64,000 bases of DNA, from positions 186,001 to 250,000 of the forward strand of contig NZ_FNFF01000006.1 of assembly GCF_900100315.1 (NCBI RefSeq), given 5' to 3'. Origin of the DNA: Streptomyces indicus (lineage in GTDB: Bacteria > Actinomycetota > Actinomycetes > Streptomycetales > Streptomycetaceae). Positions 24,743 through 33,393 of this stretch are shown one piece after another. The stretch's first letter is position 1; the number at the start of each line of letters is the position of its first letter. A program made the translations under genes and the position numbers. A model generated the notes under the pieces. The model had not been told where the DNA came from. It did no database searches and saw only the letters and a program-made list of their open reading frames with translations.

Positions 24743-25819
24743 ATGCCCGAACGACCCTCCGCGCCCGCGCCACTCACCGTCTCCGCGGAGCCGTCCGTGC
24801 CACCGGACTCCGTGTCCGCGAAGCCCTCCGCCGCTTTCGCGTTCTCGCCGCAGGCGGCCCGGGCCGTGCTCACGGACGAAGCCGTCGCCGCGTTCCGTGA
24901 GGTCTGTGCGCCCGCGTCGCGGCTGCTGCACGAGTTCGGCTCGGCCGAGGCGCGGGACGTGCTGCGGGGCACGGAGGTGCTGGTCACCGGCTGGGGGTGT
25001 CCGCCCCTGGACGCCGCCGCGCTCGCCGCCGCGCCGCGGCTCAAGGCCGTGGTGCACACGGCCGGTTCGGTGCGCGGGGTGATGACCGGGGCCGCGTGGG
25101 AGCGCGGCATCGAGATCAGCTCGGCGGCCGCGGCCAACGCGCTGCCCGTCGCCGAGTACACCGTCGCGATGATCCTGCTGAGCGGCAAGCGGGTGCTCGA
25201 GACCGCACGGGACCACCGGGCCGCGCGCACCGAGGTCGACTGGACGCTGGTCCCCCGCGACGTGGGCAACTACCGGCGGACGGTGGGGATCCTGTCCGCC
25301 TCGCTCATCGGACGCCGGGTGATCGAGCTGCTGCGGCCGTACGACGTGCGGGTTCTGCTGTACGACCCGTTCGTCACAGCGGCGGAGGCGGCCGGGCTCG
25401 GGGCCGAACTCGTCGGCCTCGACGAACTGTTCGCGCGCTGCGACACCGTCAGCGTGCACACTCCGCTGCTGCCCGAGACGCGCGGCCTCGTCGGCCGGGA
25501 GCTGATCGGCGCGCTGCGGCACGACGCCGTGCTCATCAACACCGCGCGCGGCGCCGTGGTCGACCAGGACGCGCTCACCGAGGCCGCGCTGGCCGGCCGG
25601 ATCCGAGCGGTCCTGGACGTCACCGACCCCGAAGTCCTGCCCGCGGAGCACCCGTTGTGGGACTGCCCGAACGTCACGATCACCCCGCACGTCGCCGGCT
25701 CCCAGGGCAACGAATGGGGGCGTCTGACCGATCTCGCGGTGAGCGAGCTGCGCCGGTGGGCGGCGGGCGAGGGGTTCGCCCATGCCGTGAGCCGCGAGCG
25801 GTCGGGGCTTCTCGCATGA
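24743..25819 (+). CDS. D-isomer-specific 2-hydroxyacid dehydrogenase family protein
   Basis: 358 residues from ATG 24743 with AAGGGG upstream. It is NAD-dependent: a divergent nucleotide-binding turn at GILSASLIGRRVIELLRPYD, then SVHTPLLPETRGLVG, LINTARGAVVD (active-site Arg), a Glu-region DVTDPEVLPAEHPLW and catalytic His in TPHVAGS. The glycine-rich motif GxGxxG appears as G-I-L-S-A-S-L-I-G, lacking the middle glycine. The start of the DUF2264 gene overlaps its stop (ATGA). The pair suggests carbohydrate or uronate catabolism (inference). Confidence 0.88.
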   Translation: MPERPSAPAPLTVSAEPSVPPDSVSAKPSAAFAFSPQAARAVLTDEAVAAFREVCAPASRLLHEFGSAEARDVLRGTEVLVTGWGCPPLDAAALAAAPRLKAVVHTAGSVRGVMTGAAWERGIEISSAAAANALPVAEYTVAMILLSGKRVLETARDHRAARTEVDWTLVPRDVGNYRRTVGILSASLIGRRVIELLRPYDVRVLLYDPFVTAAEAAGLGAELVGLDELFARCDTVSVHTPLLPETRGLVGRELIGALRHDAVLINTARGAVVDQDALTEAALAGRIRAVLDVTDPEVLPAEHPLWDCPNVTITPHVAGSQGNEWGRLTDLAVSELRRWAAGEGFAHAVSRERSGLLA

Positions 25820-27801
25820 GCCCGTGGACCGCACGGCTGCCCGCGGAGGATCGCGCCCTCAGCCCGTACACCGGCTACTCCCGCGCCCACTGGGAAGCCG
25901 CCGCGGACGGCCTGCTCGACGCCGCCTGGCGGTGGGCCACTCCGCGCGGCGCGCTGCTCGACCTGCCCGGCCCGCCCTCCCAGTCGGGGGTGCGGTCGGA
26001 CGGTCTCGAGGGGTACGCGCGGACCTTCCTCGCCGCCGCGTTCCGGGTCGCGGGGGCCCAAGGGGCCGATCCGTACGGCTGGTTGGAGCGGTACGCCGAG
26101 GGGCTCGCGGCCGGGACCCGTACGCCGGGCCGGGACGACGCCGAGTCCTGGCCGGTGATCCGCGACATCCATGTGGCCGGACAGCCGATGGTGGAGTCCG
26201 CGTCCGTGGCGCTCGGGCTGCGGCTGACCCGGCCCTGGCTGTGGGACCGGCTCGACGGCGACGTGCAGGACCGGGCCGAGGCCTGGCTGCGGGGCGCGCT
26301 GCGCCGCGTGCCCGCGCCGAACAACTGGTACCTCTTCCCGTTCACGGTCGCCGGCTTCCTGGAGGAGGTGGGCCGCGGGGACGCGGAGACGGCGCGGGCG
26401 CGCGAGCGGGGGCTCGGGCTCCTGGAGGGCTGGTACCGGGGGCAGGGCTGGTACGCGGACGGCGACGGGCGTGCCTTCGACCACTACAACGGCTGGGCGC
26501 TGCACCTGTATCCGGTGCTCGACGCGCACCTGTCGGGCGCGGGCACCGGGGTGTACGGGCAGCGGCTGCGGGAGCATCTCGCGGGTCTCGGGCTGCTGTT
26601 CGGGGCCGACGGGGCGCCGGTGTACCTGGGCCGGTCCCTGACGTACCGGTTCGCGGCCGCGTCCGCGGTGGGGCTCGGCGCGCTGACCGGCGACACCCCG
26701 TGGCGTCCCGGCACCTCCCGCGGGCTGATCAGCGGAGCGCTGCGGTACTTCCTCGACCGGGGTGCGGTGGACGCGGACGGTCTGCTCACCCTCGGCTGGC
26801 ACGGCCCGCACGAGGCCACGCTCCAGCGCTACTCCGGTCCCGCCTCGCCGTACTGGGCCTCGAAGGCGTTCGTCTGCCTGCTCGCGCCCGCGGACGCTCC
26901 GCTGTGGACGGCCGTGGAGGAGCCCGCGCCGAGCGGGACCGCCGACCGTGTGCTCCCGCTGGCCTCCCCGGGGCTGCTGATCCACGGCACGCGCGCGGAC
27001 GGCATCGTGCGGGTGCACAACCACGGCAGCGACCATGTGCCGCCGGAGGCGGGCGAGTCGGCGGCACAGGACGATCCGCTCTACGGACGGCAGCACTACT
27101 CGACCCGTACGGGACCGACCGCGGCCGGGAACGCGCCCGACAACCATCTCGCCGTGGTGCTCGACGGGGTGCGCAGCGTCCGGCGCCGGATCCACCCGCT
27201 CGGCGCGGGCGGTGGCGAGGGCTGGGGCTGGGCGGCCTCGCGGCACCGGCCGGTGTTCCCCGTGGGACCGCCGACGGTGCCCGGACTGCGGGTCGAGTCG
27301 GTGACGGTGGCACGCGGCCCCTACGAGCTGCGGATCCACCGCGTGCTCGGCGCACCGCCGGGGGCGCGGGTGGAACAGACGGGGTGGGCGACGGGACCGG
27401 ACGACGGGCTGCACACCGGGCTGCGTCCGCTGTACGGCTGGGACACGGAGGGCGCGCCGGAGGTGCAACGGGCGCCGCAGGGCACGGCGTTCACGCGGTG
27501 GGCGGAGATGGCGCGGTTGACGGCGGGGGTGGGGGCGGAGGCCGGGTCGGACGCTGACGACGGATCCGGGGCCGGGCCGGGGCGTGGGGTGTACGTGGCA
27601 CTGGCCGTGCTCTCCGCGGAGCCTGTCGCTCTGGACCAAGTGGTCGTGGAGACGGCCGCGGACAGCGAGGGGGTACGGGTCAGGTGGGGCGACGGGGCCT
27701 TGACGCGTGTCGTGTTCGGGCCTGTTGACGTGACGTTCGCTGAGGGCGGCGGGGGTGAGGGGCCGGGGGCCGAGGGGCTCAGCCCGGGCGCTGCACGCTG
27801 A
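25816..27801 (+). CDS. DUF2264 domain protein
   Basis: 661 residues, translationally coupled to the dehydrogenase. The N-terminal 350 residues are the alpha-helical DUF2264 core (PVIRDIHVAGQPMVESASVALGL, NNWYLFPFTVAGFLEEVG, FDHYNGWALHLYP, YLGRSLTYRFAAASA), resembling (alpha/alpha)6 glycan-active folds. The C-terminal part is beta-rich (HNHGSDH, YSTRTGPT). Family members sit in polysaccharide-degradation loci; a hydrolase or lyase role is plausible but unproved. No signal peptide is seen, so it would act inside the cell on imported oligosaccharides. No transporter is nearby. Confidence 0.85.
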   Translation: MSPWTARLPAEDRALSPYTGYSRAHWEAAADGLLDAAWRWATPRGALLDLPGPPSQSGVRSDGLEGYARTFLAAAFRVAGAQGADPYGWLERYAEGLAAGTRTPGRDDAESWPVIRDIHVAGQPMVESASVALGLRLTRPWLWDRLDGDVQDRAEAWLRGALRRVPAPNNWYLFPFTVAGFLEEVGRGDAETARARERGLGLLEGWYRGQGWYADGDGRAFDHYNGWALHLYPVLDAHLSGAGTGVYGQRLREHLAGLGLLFGADGAPVYLGRSLTYRFAAASAVGLGALTGDTPWRPGTSRGLISGALRYFLDRGAVDADGLLTLGWHGPHEATLQRYSGPASPYWASKAFVCLLAPADAPLWTAVEEPAPSGTADRVLPLASPGLLIHGTRADGIVRVHNHGSDHVPPEAGESAAQDDPLYGRQHYSTRTGPTAAGNAPDNHLAVVLDGVRSVRRRIHPLGAGGGEGWGWAASRHRPVFPVGPPTVPGLRVESVTVARGPYELRIHRVLGAPPGARVEQTGWATGPDDGLHTGLRPLYGWDTEGAPEVQRAPQGTAFTRWAEMARLTAGVGAEAGSDADDGSGAGPGRGVYVALAVLSAEPVALDQVVVETAADSEGVRVRWGDGALTRVVFGPVDVTFAEGGGGEGPGAEGLSPGAAR

Positions 27802-27892
27802 GCGGCGGGCAGGACAGGCGACCCGATCGGCGGACGGGACAGGCGGCGGGCCCGGCAGGCGGCCCAACTGCGGCGGGGAAGACCGCGGCGGG

Positions 27893-27943
27893 CGGGAGGG
27901 CCGGCGGTCCCCAGGTACCGTCGTCGGCCGTCCCGCCCTCCCG
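27893..27943. terminator. Possible hairpin between convergent genes
   Basis: CGGGAGGGC (27893-27901) and GCCCTCCCG (27935-27943) pair over a 33-base loop that itself has GC-rich complementarity. It lies between the DUF2264 stop and the His-rich protein stop. The long loop makes this a weak call. Confidence 0.35.
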
Positions 27944-27969
27944 TCACCCCACCCGAAGCGCCCGCCCGT

Positions 27970-28266
27970 TCAGTGGTCGTCCCAGTGCCCGTCGTGGTCG
28001 GCGTGCCGGTGGCCGTCGTGTACGTAGTCGACGTGGTCGCCGTGCGGCACGGCGACGTGGCCGCAGCCCTCGCCGTGCCGGTGCTCGTGGCCGTCGTGCG
28101 TGTGGTGGCCGGCCGGCTCGCACTCGTCGACGTGGTCCTCGTGGACGCGGTGCAGATGGCCGTCGTGGGCGTAGTCCACGTGGTCCCCGTGCGGGAACGC
28201 CACGTGCCCGCAGCCGTCGCCGTGCTGGTGGGCGTGGGCGGAGTGGGGGGCGTGTGCGGTGGTCAT
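27970..28266 (-). CDS. Histidine-rich metal-binding protein with internal duplication
   Basis: 98 residues from ATG 28266. I count 28 histidines and three cysteines. Two units carry GCGHVAFPHGDHVDYAHDGH and GCGHVAVPHGDHVDYVHDGH, joined by a short His/Glu linker and closed by ADHDGHWDDH. There is no signal peptide or membrane segment, so it is a cytosolic metal buffer or chaperone candidate (zinc, nickel or copper). No Zur, Nur or CsoR operator was recognised upstream. The gene stands alone, divergent from the NAD-binding protein gene. Confidence 0.85.
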   Translation of the reverse strand: MTTAHAPHSAHAHQHGDGCGHVAFPHGDHVDYAHDGHLHRVHEDHVDECEPAGHHTHDGHEHRHGEGCGHVAVPHGDHVDYVHDGHRHADHDGHWDDH

Positions 28267-28440
28267 GCGGTGCTCCAGTGCGTGCTCGGGACGGCGGGGC
28301 GCTCGGCTGCGCCGGCCGCCGCAGGCATCCTGCACCCCGCTGGCGGCGCGAGCCGTTCAGCGCCGGCACCGGCGTGTCCGGGCCCGGCGCTCCGTCCCCT
28401 CCTTGGCAGCACCCCGCCCCATGCGGCACGCTTCACCCTC

Positions 28441-30570
28441 GTGCCCGATCAGTCCGATCACTCACCCCGTCCGGATCCCGCGCCGCGCCCCGACCCGGCA
28501 CCACGCCCGCACCCCGCACCCCTCGCCGACCCCGCGCACGGCCCGGCTGCGCCCAGGCGCCCGGCACCTCCCGCTCCCCCAACTCCCCCGGCCCACACGG
28601 CCTCCCGCTCGGAACCCCGATCCGAACCCCGCTCCGACTCCCTTCCCGGCTCCTCCTCCGCCCTCCCCCTCTCCGACCGCATGGTCGTCTGCGGGGACGA
28701 CGCGCTCGCCCGGCGTCTGGCGGGTGAGCTGCGCGAGGTGTACGGGGAGCGGGTCACGCTCGTGGTGCCGCCCGCGGGCGGCCGTTCGCCGCAGACCGGA
28801 CGCGAGCGGGCGGGTGCGCTGCTCGGGCGGTTCTCGGCGGCGCTCGGGCGCGGCCCCGGTGCCGCCCAAGTGCCCGACGGGGACCGGGTGGTGGAGGCCG
28901 CCGAGCTCACCGAGGAGGTGCTCGCCGAGGCGGGGGTGGCGGACGCGGGGGCACTCGCCCTGGTGAACGACGACGACGAGACCAACATCCGCGCGGCCCT
29001 CGCCGCCCGGCGGCTCAATCCGCGGCTGCGGCTCGTCATCCGCCTCTACAACCGCAAGCTGGGCCAGCACCTGGCCGAACTCCTCGACCAGGCAGCCCTG
29101 TTGGCGGACCCCGACCTCGCCACGCGCGACGTCTCCACGACGGTGCTCTCGGACGCCGACACCGCCGCGCCCGCCCTGGCCGCCGCCGCGGTGGCCGGCA
29201 CCCGCAAGGTGCTCCAGGCCGACGGGCTGCTGCTTCAGGCGGTGGAACAGCAGGCACCGGCCCAGGACGGTGCGCCGCCGGAAGGACTGTGCACGCTGGC
29301 GCTCCTGTCCACCAACCGCACCGGCGCGGGCGGCAACGGCGACGAGGGCCCGCTGCTGCTGCCCGACGACGCGGCGGTCGCGGCGGCCGCCGGGCGCGGC
29401 ACGGTCGTCCTGCAGGCGGTACGGCACCATGCGCCGCCGCTCGCCCCGGGAAGGCTGGCCGGACGCGGAGCGCCGCTGCGCGAACTGTTCTCGCGGCGGC
29501 TGCGCTGGGCGCTCGCCGGGCTGCTCACCGCGGTGCTCGGGCTCGCCGTGGCCTCCTGGGCGACCGCGGGCGGCAACCCGCTGCACGCCACGTATCTGAC
29601 CCTCCTGGACCTGTTCGCCCTCAACGACCCCGCCACCGAGGGACCGCACAGCCGCCAGGTCCTCCAACTCCTCGCCGCGCTCGCCGGGTTGCTGCTCCTG
29701 CCGGTGCTGCTCGCCGCGGCACTGGAGGCCTTCGGCACCTTCCGTACGGCCGCGGCGCTGCGCCGTCCGCCGCGCGGTCTGTCCGGCCATGTCGTGCTGC
29801 TCGGCCTGGGCAAGATCGGTTCCCGCGTCCTGACCCGGCTGCGCGAACTCGGCATCCCCGTCGTCTGCGTGGAGGAGGACCCGGAGGCCCGCGGCATCCC
29901 GCACGCGCGGCGGCTGCGGGTGCCCGTGGTGCTCGGCGATGTCACCGAGGAGGGCGTCCTGGAGGCGGCGAAGATCCACCGCGCGCACGCCCTGCTCGCG
30001 CTCACGAGCGTCGACACGACCAACCTCGAAGCGGCGCTGTACGCGCGGTCGGTGAAGCCCGACCTGGGGGTGGTGCTGCGGCTGTACGACGACGACTTCG
30101 CGCTCGCGGTCTTCCGTACGCTGCGGGCCGCGCACCCCGGGGCGAACACCCGCAGCCGCAGCGTCACCACGCTGGCCGCACCCGCGTTCGCGGGCGCGAT
30201 GATGGGCCGCCGGATCCTCGGGGCGATCCCCGTCGAACGCAAGGTCCTGCTCTTCGCGGCGCTCGACGTCGCCGAACACCCCGAACTCCGGGACCGCACG
30301 GTGGCGGAGGCCTTCCGGCCGGGGGCGTGGCGCGTGGTCGCCCTGGACACCTCGGCCCCGGCCCAGCGCCTCCCGGACCTCTCGGCGGGCCCGCCCCCGT
30401 ACGGCCAGGGCCACACGTCCGGGCTCGTCTGGGACCTGCACCCCGGCCAGGTCCTCACCGCCGAGGACCGCGTGGTGGTGGCGGCGACCCGCCGCGGCCT
30501 CGCCCGCCTCCTGGGACGGCGGCGGGAGGCGGGGCGGGTGGGCGCGCCTCGGAGGGCCGGGCAGGAGTGA
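28441..30570 (+). CDS. Double-RCK (TrkA-N) NAD-binding membrane protein, potassium-channel-like
   Basis: About 709 residues if translation begins at GTG 28441; ATG 28681 (MVVCGDDALARRL) is the alternative and neither has a clear ribosome site. The extra 80 residues are Pro/Ser-rich. A degenerate first TrkA-N domain (VNDDDETNIRAALAARR) is followed by two hydrophobic segments with a pore-like gap (WALAGLLTAVLGLAVASW, then LLAALAGLLLLPVLLAAAL). A good second Rossmann domain follows (VVLLGLGKIGSRVLTRLRELGIPVVCVEED, TSVDTTNLEAALYAR). It probably gates or forms an ion pathway controlled by NAD(H). The pore signature TxGYG is absent. Confidence 0.82.
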   Translation: MPDQSDHSPRPDPAPRPDPAPRPHPAPLADPAHGPAAPRRPAPPAPPTPPAHTASRSEPRSEPRSDSLPGSSSALPLSDRMVVCGDDALARRLAGELREVYGERVTLVVPPAGGRSPQTGRERAGALLGRFSAALGRGPGAAQVPDGDRVVEAAELTEEVLAEAGVADAGALALVNDDDETNIRAALAARRLNPRLRLVIRLYNRKLGQHLAELLDQAALLADPDLATRDVSTTVLSDADTAAPALAAAAVAGTRKVLQADGLLLQAVEQQAPAQDGAPPEGLCTLALLSTNRTGAGGNGDEGPLLLPDDAAVAAAAGRGTVVLQAVRHHAPPLAPGRLAGRGAPLRELFSRRLRWALAGLLTAVLGLAVASWATAGGNPLHATYLTLLDLFALNDPATEGPHSRQVLQLLAALAGLLLLPVLLAAALEAFGTFRTAAALRRPPRGLSGHVVLLGLGKIGSRVLTRLRELGIPVVCVEEDPEARGIPHARRLRVPVVLGDVTEEGVLEAAKIHRAHALLALTSVDTTNLEAALYARSVKPDLGVVLRLYDDDFALAVFRTLRAAHPGANTRSRSVTTLAAPAFAGAMMGRRILGAIPVERKVLLFAALDVAEHPELRDRTVAEAFRPGAWRVVALDTSAPAQRLPDLSAGPPPYGQGHTSGLVWDLHPGQVLTAEDRVVVAATRRGLARLLGRRREAGRVGAPRRAGQE

Positions 30571-30577
30571 ACGGCGC

Positions 30578-30610
30578 GGGCCCGCCCGGAGCGGAGACAC
30601 GGGCGGGCCC
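30578..30610. terminator. Terminator hairpin between convergent genes
   Basis: GGGCCCGCCCG (30578-30588) pairs exactly with CGGGCGGGCCC (30600-30610) over an 11-base loop. It lies between the NAD-binding protein gene and the end of the KAS III operon. Confidence 0.75.
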
Positions 30611-30622
30611 GGCCGCTCCGTC

Positions 30623-31426
30623 TCACGCGGCTCCCGAGTCCTCCCTTGCGCCCAGCACGTCCGCCACGGTCACGAACCGGCCCTGCGGGCAGTCGGTGCG
30701 CCCCGCGGCCAGCAGCGTCAGGGCGTCCAGGGCGTCGTCCAGGGAGATGGTGTTGCCCTGGTGGATCTGGCGCGCGAACCAGGCGGCGCACCGGCGGCGC
30801 CACGGGTCCGGGTCGTCGCGATAGGTGAGCGCCTGGGCGGTCAGGCCGGTTTCGAGGATGCCCGGGTGCAGCGTGTACACCTCGACCCGGGTGCCGCGCA
30901 GTTCGTAGGCGAGGTTCTCGAAGAACTTGATGCAGCCCGCTTTGGCGACGGAGTACGAGGACACGAACGGCCAGATGCCGTTGCCCGCCTCGCTGCTGAT
31001 GTGCACGACCCGGCCGCCGCCGGTGCGCAGCATCGACTCGACCGCCGCGCACGAACTGGCCACGGTGGTCAGCAGGTTGTCCTCCAGCGCGGACCACCAC
31101 TCGCGCGCCTCGATCTCCCAGGTCGGGCCGCCGGGTCCGGCGACGCCCGCGTTGTCCACGAGGAGGTCGAGCGCACCCCACTCCTCGGCCACGCGCGCGA
31201 CCGTGGCCGTCATGGTGGCGGGGTCCTTGGCGTCACCGGGCAGTTCGAGGACGGTGCCGCCGCGCGCCCGCAGCCGTCGCGCGGCTTCGGCCAGCCGCGC
31301 GCGGTCGCGTCCGGTGACCGCCACCTGTGCGCCCTCGCCCAGGAGGCGTTCGGCGATGGCGTAGCCGAAGCCGCGGCCCGCCCCGGTCACCAGGGCGCGG
31401 GTGCCTTGGAAGGTCTGGTCGCTCAC
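30623..31426 (-). CDS. Short-chain dehydrogenase/reductase, last gene of the acyl operon
   Basis: 267 residues from GTG 31426 with AAGGAG upstream. It has TGAGRGFG (14-21) for NAD(P), DNAG (91-94, first Asn replaced by Asp), Ser144/145, Tyr158 and Lys162 (YSVAK). It reduces a ketone or oxidises an alcohol; in this operon the likely substrate is a beta-keto- or hydroxyacyl-ACP or a released acyl product (inference). Its GTGA start overlaps the stop of the oxidase gene. The C-terminus is unusually long and charged for FabG, which argues for a dedicated rather than housekeeping role. Confidence 0.88.
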   Translation of the reverse strand: MSDQTFQGTRALVTGAGRGFGYAIAERLLGEGAQVAVTGRDRARLAEAARRLRARGGTVLELPGDAKDPATMTATVARVAEEWGALDLLVDNAGVAGPGGPTWEIEAREWWSALEDNLLTTVASSCAAVESMLRTGGGRVVHISSEAGNGIWPFVSSYSVAKAGCIKFFENLAYELRGTRVEVYTLHPGILETGLTAQALTYRDDPDPWRRRCAAWFARQIHQGNTISLDDALDALTLLAAGRTDCPQGRFVTVADVLGAREDSGAA

Positions 31427-33393
31427 GGGGTGGACTCCTTGTCGCGTACAGGCGTTTGCCGGGGGTCGCGTACGGGCGTCTGCCGGGGAAGGGCGCCGCG
31501 CGGGTCCGCGTCGGCTCCGGTGTCGCGCAGGCGGGCCAGCGCCTCGTAGCGGTCCATGAAACCCGCGGTGGCGGCGGGGACGTCCAGGAGCGCGTCGGGG
31601 ATGCCGAACCCCGCGACCAGCGTGGGCAGTTCGGGGGCCAGCCGGCCGTAGAGGGTGTCGAGTGCGGCGGGCAGCTCACGGAACCGCTCCGCGTCCAGGA
31701 GGCCGTGCGCGGCGAGGAAGGCGGCGTCCTGACGCAGGTCGCGCAGGGCGAACACACCGGCGAGGTCGCGCAGCAGACGCGCCGCCTTCGCGTCGCGCGT
31801 GCGGTCGGCCGCCCGCAGGAACTCCTCGAGCGCCAGCCGCAGTCCGTGCCGCTCGACGAGTGCGAGCGCCTCGTTCTCACAGGTGTTCCAGCTGTCGAGG
31901 AAGGTGCCGTGCCCGGCGCGCGCCCGGGTGAGCCGGGCACGGGTGGCGGCGTGGGCGAGACGCTCGCGTTCACGGGCGAGCAGGGGCCACAGACGCGGGT
32001 CGTCGACGGGCAGGTCCGGTGGTGGCTCAGGGGCGGGCGGGGTGTAGCCGCGGCCCGCGAGCATGTCCTGGGCGGCGGCGACGGCGACGACCGTGTTCTC
32101 GCCCTCGGCGATCATCACGCCCTGGGTGCAGGCCGAGTAGTGCGGGAAGCGGTTGGCGTCGAACATCCCGTGCGCACCGCACAGCAGGGCGCAGCGCCGC
32201 ACGACCCGGTCGACGGTCCGGCTGGTGACGTACTTGGTGAGTGAGGCGAGCAGGTGGTCGGCGGGTGTGGCGGCCGCCGGCGCCGGTGCGCCGCGGGCCA
32301 GCTCGGCTTCACGGCGCATGGCCGCGTTGGCGAGGTGGCCGACCGCGTAGGTGTCGGCCACCGCGTCGAGCAGCGCCGCATGGTGCACCCGGTGGGCGAG
32401 GAGCGGGACGCGGGCGCTGCCGCCGCCGGTACTGCCGCGATGGCGGGCGAACTTCAGGGCGATGGCCGTGGCGGCACGTGCCTGGGCGACGCTGGAGGCG
32501 GCGAGCCCGATCTTGCCGGTGCGGATGCGGTGCACGGACCGCGCGTAGGAGAGCCGCCGGTCGGTGCGCGGGGCCGCCGGGGCGAGCGGATGGCCGGGCG
32601 CGGCGGCCGGGGAGTGCAGCAGCGCGTCGGCCGGCAGGCGTACGTGGTCGAAGGCGGTGAGTGCGTTGTCGCTCCACAGGCCGGCCTTGTCCGGCATGGG
32701 GGTGACGGTGACGCCGGGCAGGGTGCGTCCTTCGGCGTCGCTGATCGGGCACAGGACGGGGACGATTCCCCGGTCCTGCCCGTGTGCGGTGAGTCGGGCC
32801 AGGACGATGGCGGTCTTCGCCACGTGCTGGGGCGTGGCGTTGGGCATGAACTTGCGCGCGCCGGGATGCGGGGTGTGCAGGACGAGTTCGCCCCGCACGG
32901 GGTCGTGGCGGAGCTCCGTCTCCAGGCGGGCCAGGTCCACGCCCCAGGCCGCCTCGGTGCCGAGGAAGGCGCAGTAGGTGGCGAGGGACTCCATGTCGGC
33001 GGCCGCCCGGGCGGTGTGTGCGGAGTCCTCGGCGTAGGGCGTGAGCGTGCCGAGGCCGAGGTTCAGATGGGCGGCGACGAGTCCGGCCACGACGCCGTCG
33101 ACGACGGCCGTCCACTCCTGCAGCGCGAAGTACCGCTGCGGCGCCGCGAGCGTGCCGCGGTCGACGCCGAAGGTACGGCTGAGCAGCGCCAGCCGGTCGT
33201 AGGCCAGGCGCCAGGCGGCCGCGCGGGTGTGCGGCCAGGCCGCCGCGGCGAACAGCGGGTCCTCGAAGACGGCGGTCAACTGCTCGTGCAGACCGCGCCG
33301 TTCGGCCTCCACGGTGTCGCGCAGGGCGTCGACGGTGGCGTGCGGGAGTCCTGTCGTACCGGTGCCGGTCACTGCCGGGAGTGCCGCGGTCAT
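31423..33393 (-). CDS. Acyl-CoA oxidase/dehydrogenase-like flavoprotein
   Basis: 656 residues, longer than ordinary acyl-CoA dehydrogenases (about 380) and of acyl-CoA oxidase size, from ATG 33393 behind a near-perfect GGAGGTGA. The FAD/acyl core spans about 90-450, with CGAHGMF (405-411) and the probable catalytic base Glu430 in AEGENTV. The C-terminal 200 residues are helical. It would introduce an alpha,beta double bond (or epoxide) into an acyl chain. Acyl-oxidase genes beside fabH, ACP and fabF are known from the CDA lipopeptide cluster (hxcO), and acyl-CoA oxidases also act in butenolide hormone synthesis. Its ATGA start overlaps the KAS II stop. Confidence 0.85.
   Translation of the reverse strand: MTAALPAVTGTGTTGLPHATVDALRDTVEAERRGLHEQLTAVFEDPLFAAAAWPHTRAAAWRLAYDRLALLSRTFGVDRGTLAAPQRYFALQEWTAVVDGVVAGLVAAHLNLGLGTLTPYAEDSAHTARAAADMESLATYCAFLGTEAAWGVDLARLETELRHDPVRGELVLHTPHPGARKFMPNATPQHVAKTAIVLARLTAHGQDRGIVPVLCPISDAEGRTLPGVTVTPMPDKAGLWSDNALTAFDHVRLPADALLHSPAAAPGHPLAPAAPRTDRRLSYARSVHRIRTGKIGLAASSVAQARAATAIALKFARHRGSTGGGSARVPLLAHRVHHAALLDAVADTYAVGHLANAAMRREAELARGAPAPAAATPADHLLASLTKYVTSRTVDRVVRRCALLCGAHGMFDANRFPHYSACTQGVMIAEGENTVVAVAAAQDMLAGRGYTPPAPEPPPDLPVDDPRLWPLLARERERLAHAATRARLTRARAGHGTFLDSWNTCENEALALVERHGLRLALEEFLRAADRTRDAKAARLLRDLAGVFALRDLRQDAAFLAAHGLLDAERFRELPAALDTLYGRLAPELPTLVAGFGIPDALLDVPAATAGFMDRYEALARLRDTGADADPRGALPRQTPVRDPRQTPVRDKESTP

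Noticed and set aside
27973..28440. Upstream start for the NAD-binding protein at 27973
   Set aside because: It would run antisense through the whole His-rich gene and give an artefactual valine-rich leader.
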